A stretch of 5,445 bases of DNA from Gracilibacteraceae bacterium. GTDB lineage: Bacteria > Bacillota > Desulfitobacteriia > Desulfitobacteriales > Syntrophobotulaceae. Positions 1 to 5,445 of the stretch are shown piece by piece; the first letter of the stretch is position 1; each line of letters opens with the position of its first letter. The stretch covers positions 1 to 5,445 of the forward strand of contig JAISEW010000036.1 in the NCBI GenBank assembly GCA_031263945.1, given 5' to 3'. The notes beneath the pieces were generated by a model. The model saw only the letters and a list, made by a program, of their open reading frames with translations. It was not told the origin of the DNA and searched no databases. Both the position numbers and the translations under genes were made by a program.

Positions 1-1
1 C

Positions 2-970
2 CGCGCTGTGGCAAAACTCGCGTCATACGATTCTTTTGAGGGCAGCAGCGCCACGTTATATGAATTGTGCGGGGTTTTTGTTTGCGGCAGAGATGTCCAG
101 AGGATTGCGGAATCTATCGGCGCTGCCATTGAGGCCCGCAACAAAGCGAAGATATTGGACGCGTTCGATCCGAACTCACCGAAATTGCAGCCCGCTGCCG
201 CACCTATCATGTATATTGAGTACGACGGCACAAGCATCCCCGCCGTGAAGCGTGACACGGAAAACAGAAAAGGGAAACAGGCGGACGGGACGGCAAAAAC
301 TCGTGAAATGAAAGTCGGCTGTATCTTTACCCAGAGTGGTTTGGATAAAGAAAACCGTCCTGTACGGGACAAGGGCAGCACTACATATTTTGCTGCCATT
401 GAGTGCGCCGAAAACTTTGGGAGGCGTCTCTATGCGGAAGCTGCGGCGCGCGGCAGCGCCCAAAAAACCGTTGTACTCGGTGATGGCGCAAAGTGGATTT
501 GGGGGCTTGCAGATGAACATTTCCCTGAAGCGACCCAAATCGTTGACATTTTCCATGCCAAGGAACATCTGTGCATGCTCCTGAAATCACTTCTCCCTGA
601 CACTCCCGAAAGAGCGCAATTAAAAGAAAATCTTTACTTGATTCTGGAATCTGGTGATATCCCTTTGCTTATTGAAGAACTATCGGCGCTCCCTACTGAC
701 AATTCAGAAAAAGCCGGAAGTTTATCGCGGGAAATCGGCTATTTCAGAGATAACGCCCGTCGTATGAATTACGCCACTTTTAAAAAGTCGGGGCTCTTTG
801 TCGGTAGCGGCGTCGTTGAGGCCGCCTGCAAAAATGTCATTGGCAAACGTCTCAAACAGTCAGGCATGCGCTGGTCTATCGATGGCGCCAATGCCATCGC
901 AGCTCTCCGCTGCGCTATCCTCTCTCATTCCTTTGATTCTTTCTGGTCCCACGCCGCGACCGCTGCCTAA
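2..970 (+). CDS. ISKra4-like DDE transposase, C-terminal part (5' end outside window)
   Basis: This protein would catalyse cutting and joining of the insertion sequence ends. The reading frame is open to the left edge, so the GTG at position 8 is probably an internal valine codon and the true start lies upstream. Numbered from that GTG, the visible part shows the ISKra4-type pattern: MYIEYDGTSIP with the first Asp at 73, VLGDGAKWIW with the second Asp at 159, then VDIFHAKEHL at 179-188. The last catalytic acid is Glu 271 in GSGVVEAACKN, followed by IGKRLKQSGMRWS and a GANAIAALRC helix. All three DDE residues are present and no frameshift or internal stop is seen up to the TAA at 968-970. Full-length relatives carry an additional N-terminal region, which would lie left of the window. 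Base composition is clearly lower in GC than the neighbouring genes. The gene converges on comM. Family assignment is from recalled motifs; the exact IS name is unknown. Confidence 0.88.
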   Translation, partial: RAVAKLASYDSFEGSSATLYELCGVFVCGRDVQRIAESIGAAIEARNKAKILDAFDPNSPKLQPAAAPIMYIEYDGTSIPAVKRDTENRKGKQADGTAKTREMKVGCIFTQSGLDKENRPVRDKGSTTYFAAIECAENFGRRLYAEAAARGSAQKTVVLGDGAKWIWGLADEHFPEATQIVDIFHAKEHLCMLLKSLLPDTPERAQLKENLYLILESGDIPLLIEELSALPTDNSEKAGSLSREIGYFRDNARRMNYATFKKSGLFVGSGVVEAACKNVIGKRLKQSGMRWSIDGANAIAALRCAILSHSFDSFWSHAATAA

Positions 971-994
971 CCCCTACTTTTTTGTCGCACACCC
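971..994 (-). repeat. Candidate right terminal inverted repeat of the IS
   Basis: Read on the - strand from 994 inward, the sequence starts GGGTGTGCGACAAAAAAG and ends in GGGG directly after the transposase stop codon. Position just past the transposase gene and the GGG start fit an ISKra4-type end. The matching left repeat would be outside the window, so the inverted-repeat status cannot be confirmed here and the inner border is approximate. Confidence 0.5.
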
Positions 995-1038
995 GCCATC
1001 GCAATTAGCGTCTGTCACTGGCCTCAATTGTAACCGTT

Positions 1039-2544
1039 TCACTCCAAGGGGCGGTATTGCAAAGCTTCCGCCAGATGAGCGGGGCCGACACTCGCTGCCG
1101 ACGCCAGATCGGCTATCGTGCGCGCTACCATGAGTATGCGGTGATAAGCGCGCCCGCTCATGCCTTTGCGGTCAAATACGCGGCGCAACAAGGCGGCGCC
1201 TGTTTCATCCAGCGCGCAGTGTCTCTTTATTTCCTCGGCGCTCATGACCGTGTTCACGCGGCCGGAGCCGAGACGGGCCGCCTGGGTTTCCCGCGCCGCC
1301 ACCACCCTGACTCGCGCGGCGGCGCTTTTTTCCGCCGGCGCTTCGTCCCGCCAAACCGCGTAGGGCAGCCGCGGCGCCTGCACATGCAGATCAAAACGGT
1401 CCAGCAAAGGCCCGGACAATTTTTGCCGATAGCGATCCACTTGCTGCGGCGTGCAGGAACACACCCGTCCTTCATGTCCGTAGTAGCCGCAGGGGCAGGG
1501 ATTGGTCGCGCCCACCAGCAGCACCCGGCAAGGAAAAGTCATTTTTTCCCGCACCCGCACTATCGAGACCTGTTTATCCTCCATAGGCTGGCGCAAAGAC
1601 TCCAGCGTCATTTTATCGAATTCCGCCATCTCGTCCAGCAGCAAGACCCCGTGGTGGGCCAGAACCAGTTCGCCCGGTTTTAATTTCTGGCCGCCGCCCA
1701 ATAGACCGGGACGGGAAATCGTGTGATGCGGATTGCGGAAAGGACGTTCGCGCACCAAAGCGCCGGCGGGGAGAATACCGGCCAGGCTGTGCAGTTGGCT
1801 GACTTCCAGACTTTCTTCTTTGGAAAGCGGGGGCAGTATCCCGGGCAGCGTTCGCGCCAAAAGCGTTTTACCCGAGCCGGGCGGCCCGGTCATCATCAGA
1901 TTGTGGCCTCCGGCCGCGCAAATCTCCAGAGCCCGTTTGACATGCCCCTGTCCCTTGATATCGCTGAAATCCGGGCAGAGCGAGGGCGGAGAGACCGCGG
2001 CCGCGTCGCAGCGAACATGGGGGAACCCGTCCGGCTTGCGCAGAGCCTCGATCAAAGCAACAAGGGAGTGAGCGCTCTCACTGCGCACGTCCTCGACCAT
2101 GCGGGCTTCCGGCAGATTGGCCGGCGGGATGATCAGGACATGATCCCGCTCTGTTTTCCGCAGCGCCGTCACCATCGTCAAAACGCCGGGCACGGAACGG
2201 ATTTCCCCCTCCAGGGACAACTCGCCGGAAAAAACGTAGCCTCTGAGGATATCCTGGGAAATGATCTGCTCCGCCGCCAGAACGCCCAAGGCGATCGGCA
2301 GATCATAACCGCAGCCGTCTTTGCGCAGATCGGCCGGGGCCAGATTGACCGTGATCCTTTGCATCGGAAAAGGAAAGCCGGAATTGCGCAGGGCGGCCCG
2401 GACGCGGTCTTTGGCTTCGCGCACCGCCGTGGCGGGCAGCCCGACAAGATCAAAAACCGGCAAACCGTTGGCGACGTCGATTTCCACCTTGACCAAATGA
2501 GCCTTCAATCCGTCTATAGCCAAACCGAGAACGACAGCGAACAT
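1039..2544 (-). CDS. comM: ComM/YifB-family AAA+ ATPase (Mg-chelatase-like; DNA branch migration/natural transformation)
   Basis: ComM homologues are cytoplasmic AAA+ ATPases; the Vibrio protein is a hexameric branch-migration helicase that helps integrate incoming DNA during natural transformation. Domains in order: an N-terminal ChlI/Lon-S5-like domain (about 1-165, with VANGLPVFDLVGLP at 24-37 and the GYDLPIALG block at 79-87), an AAA+ core (about 190-395) and a C-terminal Mg-chelatase-type helical domain (about 400-501). The core shows Walker A GPPGSGKT at 220-227, Walker B VLLLDE at 300-305, sensor 1 GATN at 345-348, a four-cysteine cluster (C350, C352, C362, C364), LLDRFDLH at 380-387 and SGRAYHRIL at 463-471 with the sensor 2 Arg. 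The 501 residues match the usual length of about 500-510; the tail ends at QYRPLE, perhaps a few residues short. The ATG start is set by the N-terminal MFAVVLGLAI and GGAGG eight bases upstream. It lies downstream of the U32 gene and convergent with the transposase. Recognition is firm; a role in competence in this host is inferred. Confidence 0.95.
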   Translation of the reverse strand: MFAVVLGLAIDGLKAHLVKVEIDVANGLPVFDLVGLPATAVREAKDRVRAALRNSGFPFPMQRITVNLAPADLRKDGCGYDLPIALGVLAAEQIISQDILRGYVFSGELSLEGEIRSVPGVLTMVTALRKTERDHVLIIPPANLPEARMVEDVRSESAHSLVALIEALRKPDGFPHVRCDAAAVSPPSLCPDFSDIKGQGHVKRALEICAAGGHNLMMTGPPGSGKTLLARTLPGILPPLSKEESLEVSQLHSLAGILPAGALVRERPFRNPHHTISRPGLLGGGQKLKPGELVLAHHGVLLLDEMAEFDKMTLESLRQPMEDKQVSIVRVREKMTFPCRVLLVGATNPCPCGYYGHEGRVCSCTPQQVDRYRQKLSGPLLDRFDLHVQAPRLPYAVWRDEAPAEKSAAARVRVVAARETQAARLGSGRVNTVMSAEEIKRHCALDETGAALLRRVFDRKGMSGRAYHRILMVARTIADLASAASVGPAHLAEALQYRPLE

Positions 2545-2549
2545 ATGAT

Positions 2550-2597
2550 CACCCTCCGAATAATACCCTTTACTATAATGACGTAAATCGGAGGTGA
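2550..2597 (-). promoter_or_regulatory. Inverted repeat that could mask the comM ribosome site
   Basis: CCTCCGA (2594-2588 on the - strand) is perfectly complementary to TCGGAGG (2559-2553), which contains the comM Shine-Dalgarno. After a one-base bulge at 2552, three more pairs can form (2551-2549 with 2595-2597). The loop is 28 bases and contains the possible -10 box. In RNA read through from the U32 gene the stem could form, whereas RNA started at the candidate promoter would lack the upstream arm. The pairing is seen in the sequence; the regulatory role is inference. Confidence 0.35.
2553..2557 (-). promoter_or_regulatory. Shine-Dalgarno site of comM
   Basis: On the - strand GGAGG is followed by eight bases and then the ATG at 2544-2542. 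This is a strong, well-spaced ribosome site that fixes the comM start. It also forms one arm of an inverted repeat with a CCTCC-containing segment upstream. Confidence 0.85.
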
Positions 2598-2600
2598 AAA
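2572..2600 (-). promoter_or_regulatory. Possible sigma-A-type promoter for comM
   Basis: Reading the - strand, TTTTCA (2600-2595, four of six matches to TTGACA) is followed by a 17-base spacer and TATAGT (2577-2572, five of six matches to TATAAT). Transcription would start near 2564-2566 and give a leader of about 20 bases carrying the comM ribosome site. The AT-rich patch stands out in a GC-rich neighbourhood, but such matches also arise by chance and no experimental support is available. It would let comM be expressed independently of the genes upstream. Confidence 0.45.
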
Positions 2601-2601
2601 A

Positions 2602-5088
2602 TTACAGCACGCCGCGATAAAAATGTCCTTTGGTAAATCCTTCGGGGAAAGCGGTCGCCAGTCTGGCGGCCAGCGCCGTTCCCGGCGGCCGCTCCCAGGC
2701 TTCCAGATAATAGGCCGCCGCCCGTTCGGCCTGAGCGGCAGTGACGCGGATGAGATCCAGCCGAACGCCGGCGACGCCGGCCGCCGTCAGTTCCCGCAGA
2801 CCGGAGGCCAGATGCAGGCGGCAGCTGTTGAACAGATGCATACGGCAGGAGCGGTCGGTTTCCAGCGGAAAGCGAAATCCCAAACGGTCCCGCAAATATA
2901 AGCCGCCGGCGCAGGCGCGACCCTCTCCCGCCCTCTCCCCGGTTTCCCCGCAGCCCAGCGCCGCGGCCGGCAAGCAAACGCGCGTCACCATCATCTCCAT
3001 ATCGCCGAAAACGACGGCCTCCGTCCGGCCCAGCGGCACGAGCCGTTCTATCTGCCGCAGATTCAGTTCCGGGGAGAGGGCGACGCGCCGGGCGCCCATT
3101 TTCAGCAGGAGACGCAGAGCGCCGTTATTGAAAACCGGTAAAGAATGATCGCTTTCCCAGGGCCAGTCCGGATCCGTCTCCCGCAGCGCGGCCAGCCCTT
3201 CCCAACCGGCGGCCATGATCGCCGGCCGTTCCGGCCAGACGGCCATCGCCGCCAGCCGGCGGCGCAAGGCCGCCGCTTCACCGGCGTGGATGATTCGCGG
3301 CAAACGCAAGACAAAATCAATGTCACGCTCCCGGCACCAGACGCTCATCTCCCGCAAACTTTCCGGCCCGCAGGCCGGAAAGCGCCGCCATTCCTCGCTT
3401 AAAACCAGGCGGCGCAGCCCCTGCCGCACCAGCGGGCGCAGCAGGGCGGCGTTGGCCACCAGAGCGCTGACGCCCTCCGGCGGCCAATCCGCGGCGGGGG
3501 TATCCCCCGCGCCGCGCCGCCAAGTCTCCAGACGGCGCCCCGCTTCCTCCGCGCCGACCGCCGGGCGGGCCTCCGCCGCCAGCAATCGGGCCGTGACGGC
3601 CCGCCGCATCTCATTCAGCTCGCTGACCGGGATGATTATATCGCCGTCCAGCCGCGCCGTCAGACCGGCTAAGGCGAAAGGCGTATCACCCAAGCGGCCC
3701 AGCTGCCGGCGCAGATACTCCGGCGTCAGCGGCCGATTGTGAGCGGGGACAGCCGGAGATGAGGAAAAAACCTCGGCGGTCACACCGTCTTCTTCCGCGG
3801 CGGTCAAACGCAGTCTCTCCCCGGCGCCCCCGCTCACGCTCATAAAAAGAGCGCGCGGCCGCGCCGCCGGCCCCGCCCGGAACGAGAGGCGCGCCTCTCG
3901 CAGCAGCGCGGCGTCCGCTGTTTTGAACGCCCGGTCCCCCACTCCGGCCTGCCCGGCAAAAGGCAGCCAAACGGTCATGCCGGCCCCCGCCGCCGTGAGT
4001 TCCCGCCCTTCCGCGTCAAACAAAGCGCGGACCGTCGCCCCGTCCCGTCCCCGCCCCGTCCAAACCTCGATCCCGTCGCCGGGAGCCAGGGAAGTCTCCA
4101 GCCTCAGACCGAGCCGCCCCCGCGCGCAATCCGTCACGCGGCCCAACCGCGTTCCTCGGTTGTTGGGCCGCTGCCAGCTCATGGTCTCCCGTCCGCCGCC
4201 GCCCAAATAATAACCGGTCGTAAATTCCCGGTTAAAAATCTGTTCCAGGCCGCGGCGGTCTTCCGCCGTCAGCGTTTCCCCGTCCAGAGCCTTGCGATAA
4301 ACGCGCGTCACGGTCGCCACATATTCCGGTCTCTTCATCCGTCCTTCGATTTTCAAGGCGCTGACCCCGGCGGCGGCCAGCGCCGGCAAATGTTCCAGCA
4401 TATTCAGATCGCGGGTGCTTAAAAGATGATTGCCCGCCTTTTGGCCGGCCAGCAGATCCCGCCCTCCTTCGTCCTCCAGCGCGTAAGGCAGGCGGCAGGG
4501 CTGCGCGCAACGGCCGCGGTTGCCGCTGCGCGCCCCGATATAACTGGAAAACAAACATTGGCCGGAATAGCAGACGCAGTGAGCGCCATGGACGAAAACC
4601 TCCAGCTCCATATCCGTCCCCGCCCGTATCTCTTTTATCTCGGCCAGAGAAACTTCCCGAGCCAAAATAGCCCGCGTTACTCCCATCTCCGCCAGCAGCC
4701 GCGCTCCGCCCCCGCCGGTCAAAGTCGCCTGGGTGCTGGCGTGGACAGGCAGATCCGGCAGCAAAGCGCGCAAAAGGCTGATCGCTCCCATGTCCTGGAC
4801 GATGACCGCGTCGGCTCCGGCGGCGTAGACCCGCCGGGCGAAAGCGGCGAAAGCGTCCGTTTCCTCCTCCGCCAGCAAAATATTCATGGTCACATAAACG
4901 CGCGTCCGGCGGTCATGCGCGTAACGCACCGCCGCCGCCAGCCCGGCATCGGTGAAATTATCCGCTCCCGCTCTGGCGTTAAAAGCCTGTCCCCCGAGAT
5001 ATACGGCATCCGCGCCGCTGGCGATCGCCGCCCGCAGCGCTTCCTCGCTGCCGGCCGGCGCCAGAAGTTCCATGCGGCTTTCGCTCAT
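2602..5088 (-). CDS. U32-family protein with DUF3656-type domain, RlhA-related (probable RNA C5-hydroxylation enzyme)
   Basis: U32 proteins were first called peptidases/collagenases, but RlhA hydroxylates C2501 of 23S rRNA and TrhP acts on tRNA wobble uridine, so an RNA-hydroxylation role is more likely than proteolysis. The N-terminal barrel (about 6-300) starts MELLAPAGSEEALRAAI and has HASTQATLTG at 116-125 and the U32 signature region EVFVHGAHCVCYSGQC at 163-178. C171, C178, C194 and C198 are the likely iron-sulfur ligands. ALKIEGRMKRPEYV follows at 244-257. A DUF3656-like region spans about 385-500 (PLTPEYLRRQLGRLGDTPFAL to IIIPVSELNEMRR). The last 290 residues resemble a second, degenerate U32 barrel with more cysteines (705, 713, 726, 748, 756) and the family-like tail FTKGHFYRGVL. 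At 828 residues it is longer than E. coli RlhA (about 650) but typical of the long Bacillota form. The start overlaps the pheT stop as ATGA; an alternative start is Met 6 (5073). No strong Shine-Dalgarno is seen, which suits translational coupling. Exact substrate is unknown. Confidence 0.9.
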   Translation of the reverse strand: MSESRMELLAPAGSEEALRAAIASGADAVYLGGQAFNARAGADNFTDAGLAAAVRYAHDRRTRVYVTMNILLAEEETDAFAAFARRVYAAGADAVIVQDMGAISLLRALLPDLPVHASTQATLTGGGGARLLAEMGVTRAILAREVSLAEIKEIRAGTDMELEVFVHGAHCVCYSGQCLFSSYIGARSGNRGRCAQPCRLPYALEDEGGRDLLAGQKAGNHLLSTRDLNMLEHLPALAAAGVSALKIEGRMKRPEYVATVTRVYRKALDGETLTAEDRRGLEQIFNREFTTGYYLGGGGRETMSWQRPNNRGTRLGRVTDCARGRLGLRLETSLAPGDGIEVWTGRGRDGATVRALFDAEGRELTAAGAGMTVWLPFAGQAGVGDRAFKTADAALLREARLSFRAGPAARPRALFMSVSGGAGERLRLTAAEEDGVTAEVFSSSPAVPAHNRPLTPEYLRRQLGRLGDTPFALAGLTARLDGDIIIPVSELNEMRRAVTARLLAAEARPAVGAEEAGRRLETWRRGAGDTPAADWPPEGVSALVANAALLRPLVRQGLRRLVLSEEWRRFPACGPESLREMSVWCRERDIDFVLRLPRIIHAGEAAALRRRLAAMAVWPERPAIMAAGWEGLAALRETDPDWPWESDHSLPVFNNGALRLLLKMGARRVALSPELNLRQIERLVPLGRTEAVVFGDMEMMVTRVCLPAAALGCGETGERAGEGRACAGGLYLRDRLGFRFPLETDRSCRMHLFNSCRLHLASGLRELTAAGVAGVRLDLIRVTAAQAERAAAYYLEAWERPPGTALAARLATAFPEGFTKGHFYRGVL
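5085..5088 (-). other. ATGA stop/start overlap between pheT and the U32 gene
   Basis: The - strand reads ATGA, in which TGA (5087-5085) ends pheT and ATG (5088-5086) starts the U32 gene. No good GGAGG-type site precedes this ATG, so translation of the U32 gene probably depends on ribosomes finishing pheT. This supports co-transcription. Confidence 0.75.
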
Positions 5089-5445
5089 TGGCGCCTGGCG
5101 GCGCTGAATTCCCGCTCGACTTCCATCAATATTTCCGCGGTCAGGGTCCCGGTTTCTTCCTCGGTCAGCGTCCGTTCCGGCGATTGATAATAAAGATGAA
5201 AAGCCAGACTTTTGCGACCGGACGGCACAGGCGCGCCGCGGTACAGGTCAAAGACTCCGGCCTCCCGCAACAAATCGCCGCCCAGTTCCCGGATCCGCCG
5301 TAAAATATCCGCCGCCGCCACCTCTTCCGCGACCACGACGGCCAAATCCCGCGACATTCCGGGGAAACGCGGATATCCCGCCGCCGTGATTTTTCGGCCC
5401 GCATGCCGGTACAGCGCGTCCAGATCCAGTTCAAACACGACCGGC
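5085..5445 (-). CDS. pheT: Phenylalanyl-tRNA synthetase beta subunit, C-terminal FDX-ACB domain (5' part outside window)
   Basis: PheT forms the alpha2-beta2 cytoplasmic enzyme that charges tRNA-Phe with phenylalanine; its C-terminal ferredoxin-fold anticodon-binding (FDX-ACB) domain contacts the tRNA anticodon. About 119 codons are visible, and the frame runs open through the right edge, so the GTG at 5438 is an internal valine rather than a start. Diagnostic pieces are VVFELDLDALY at the left of the visible protein, AGYPRFPGMSRDLAVVV, then FDLYRGAPVPSGRKSLAFHL and YYQSPERTLTEEE, with the final helix ending in AARRQ. The domain looks complete and ends at its normal place with TGA at 5087-5085. 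pheS would be expected further upstream, beyond the window. The gene shares the high GC of the U32 gene and is probably the promoter-proximal member of this segment. Confidence 0.95.
   Translation of the reverse strand, partial: PVVFELDLDALYRHAGRKITAAGYPRFPGMSRDLAVVVAEEVAAADILRRIRELGGDLLREAGVFDLYRGAPVPSGRKSLAFHLYYQSPERTLTEEETGTLTAEILMEVEREFSAARRQ

Larger units (their letters stand above)
1..994 (+). mobile_element. Right part of an ISKra4-family insertion sequence
   Basis: The element is recognised from its transposase and bounded on the right by a candidate terminal repeat ending at 994. The left end, the N-terminal transposase codons and any target-site duplication lie outside the window. 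The right boundary is inferred: 24 bases separate the transposase stop from a sequence that, read inward on the - strand, begins GGGTGTGCGAC, and ISKra4-type ends commonly start with GGG. The 44 bases from 995 to 1038 then appear to be host DNA leading to the comM stop codon. The lower GC content across 1 to about 970 fits a horizontally acquired element. Confidence 0.75.

Noticed and set aside
8..10. GTG as the transposase start
   Set aside because: The frame is open to the left edge, no ribosome site can be seen, and relatives have a further N-terminal region; the gene is simply cut by the window.
1012..1035. Short CAATT/AATTG repeat between the IS end and comM as a terminator
   Set aside because: Only five AT-rich pairs with a long loop and no T-run on either strand.
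1039..2544. ComM read as a magnesium chelatase subunit or an active Lon protease
   Set aside because: The whole-length domain order and the NPCPCG/CSC cysteine pattern are those of ComM/YifB; no chlorophyll-pathway genes are nearby, and the Lon-like domain in this family is not known as an active protease.
1723..2586. Long open frame on the + strand (287 codons) opposite comM
   Set aside because: It lies wholly antisense to a firmly recognised gene, its protein has no recognisable motif, and GC-rich DNA often leaves such frames open.
2590..2628. GGAGGTG on the + strand followed by an ATG at 2623 (92-codon frame)
   Set aside because: The spacing is far too long for a ribosome site, and the frame is antisense to the end of the U32 gene.
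3215..3742. Open frame on the + strand (175 codons) opposite the U32 gene
   Set aside because: It is rich in Arg, Ser, Ala and Pro, as expected for the complement of a GC-rich coding region, and has no motif.
2602..5088. U32 protein read as a collagenase or virulence protease
   Set aside because: No signal peptide is visible, and characterised relatives with these cysteines act in RNA hydroxylation; the peptidase label is historical.
4426..5187. Long open frame on the + strand (253 codons) opposite the U32 gene and the pheT end
   Set aside because: It crosses two real genes on the other strand, has an Arg/Gln/Pro-rich shadow-like composition and no clear ribosome site or family features.

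Overview
The window looks like a chromosomal segment of a GC-rich, Gram-positive-lineage bacterium, most likely Bacillota (a Negativicutes- or Clostridia-type anaerobe). I infer this from the family-level look of the proteins and from pheT lying next to a long U32-family protein. The genus cannot be read from the sequence. No novel defence, CRISPR or RNA-based system is visible. The content is a housekeeping gene cluster bordered by an insertion sequence.

Layout, left to right. Positions 1 to about 994 are the right part of an ISKra4-like insertion sequence. They hold the C-terminal 322 codons or so of its DDE transposase (+ strand, open at the left edge) and a candidate terminal inverted repeat. 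Positions 1039-2544 (- strand) encode a complete ComM/YifB-type AAA+ protein. Positions 2602-5088 (- strand) encode a complete 828-residue U32-family protein with a DUF3656-type domain, related to the 23S rRNA hydroxylase RlhA. Positions 5085-5445 (- strand) are the 3' end of pheT, the phenylalanyl-tRNA synthetase beta subunit, cut by the right edge.

The three - strand genes read pheT, then the U32 protein, then comM, and probably form one transcription unit. pheT and the U32 gene overlap by an ATGA stop/start. The U32 gene and comM are separated by 57 bp and no terminator is visible between them. That gap holds a good Shine-Dalgarno site, a plausible promoter and an inverted repeat in which the comM ribosome site could be masked in read-through transcripts. 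The theme is translation (tRNA charging and probable RNA hydroxylation) plus DNA uptake/recombination (ComM). The transposase gene points towards comM, and the inferred IS end lies only 44 bp beyond the comM stop codon, so the insertion probably changed what used to follow comM.

Base composition supports a foreign origin for the IS. For example, positions 601-660 have 22 G/C of 60, whereas 3241-3300 in the U32 gene have 46 of 60. No stretch longer than 68 bases lacks a gene.
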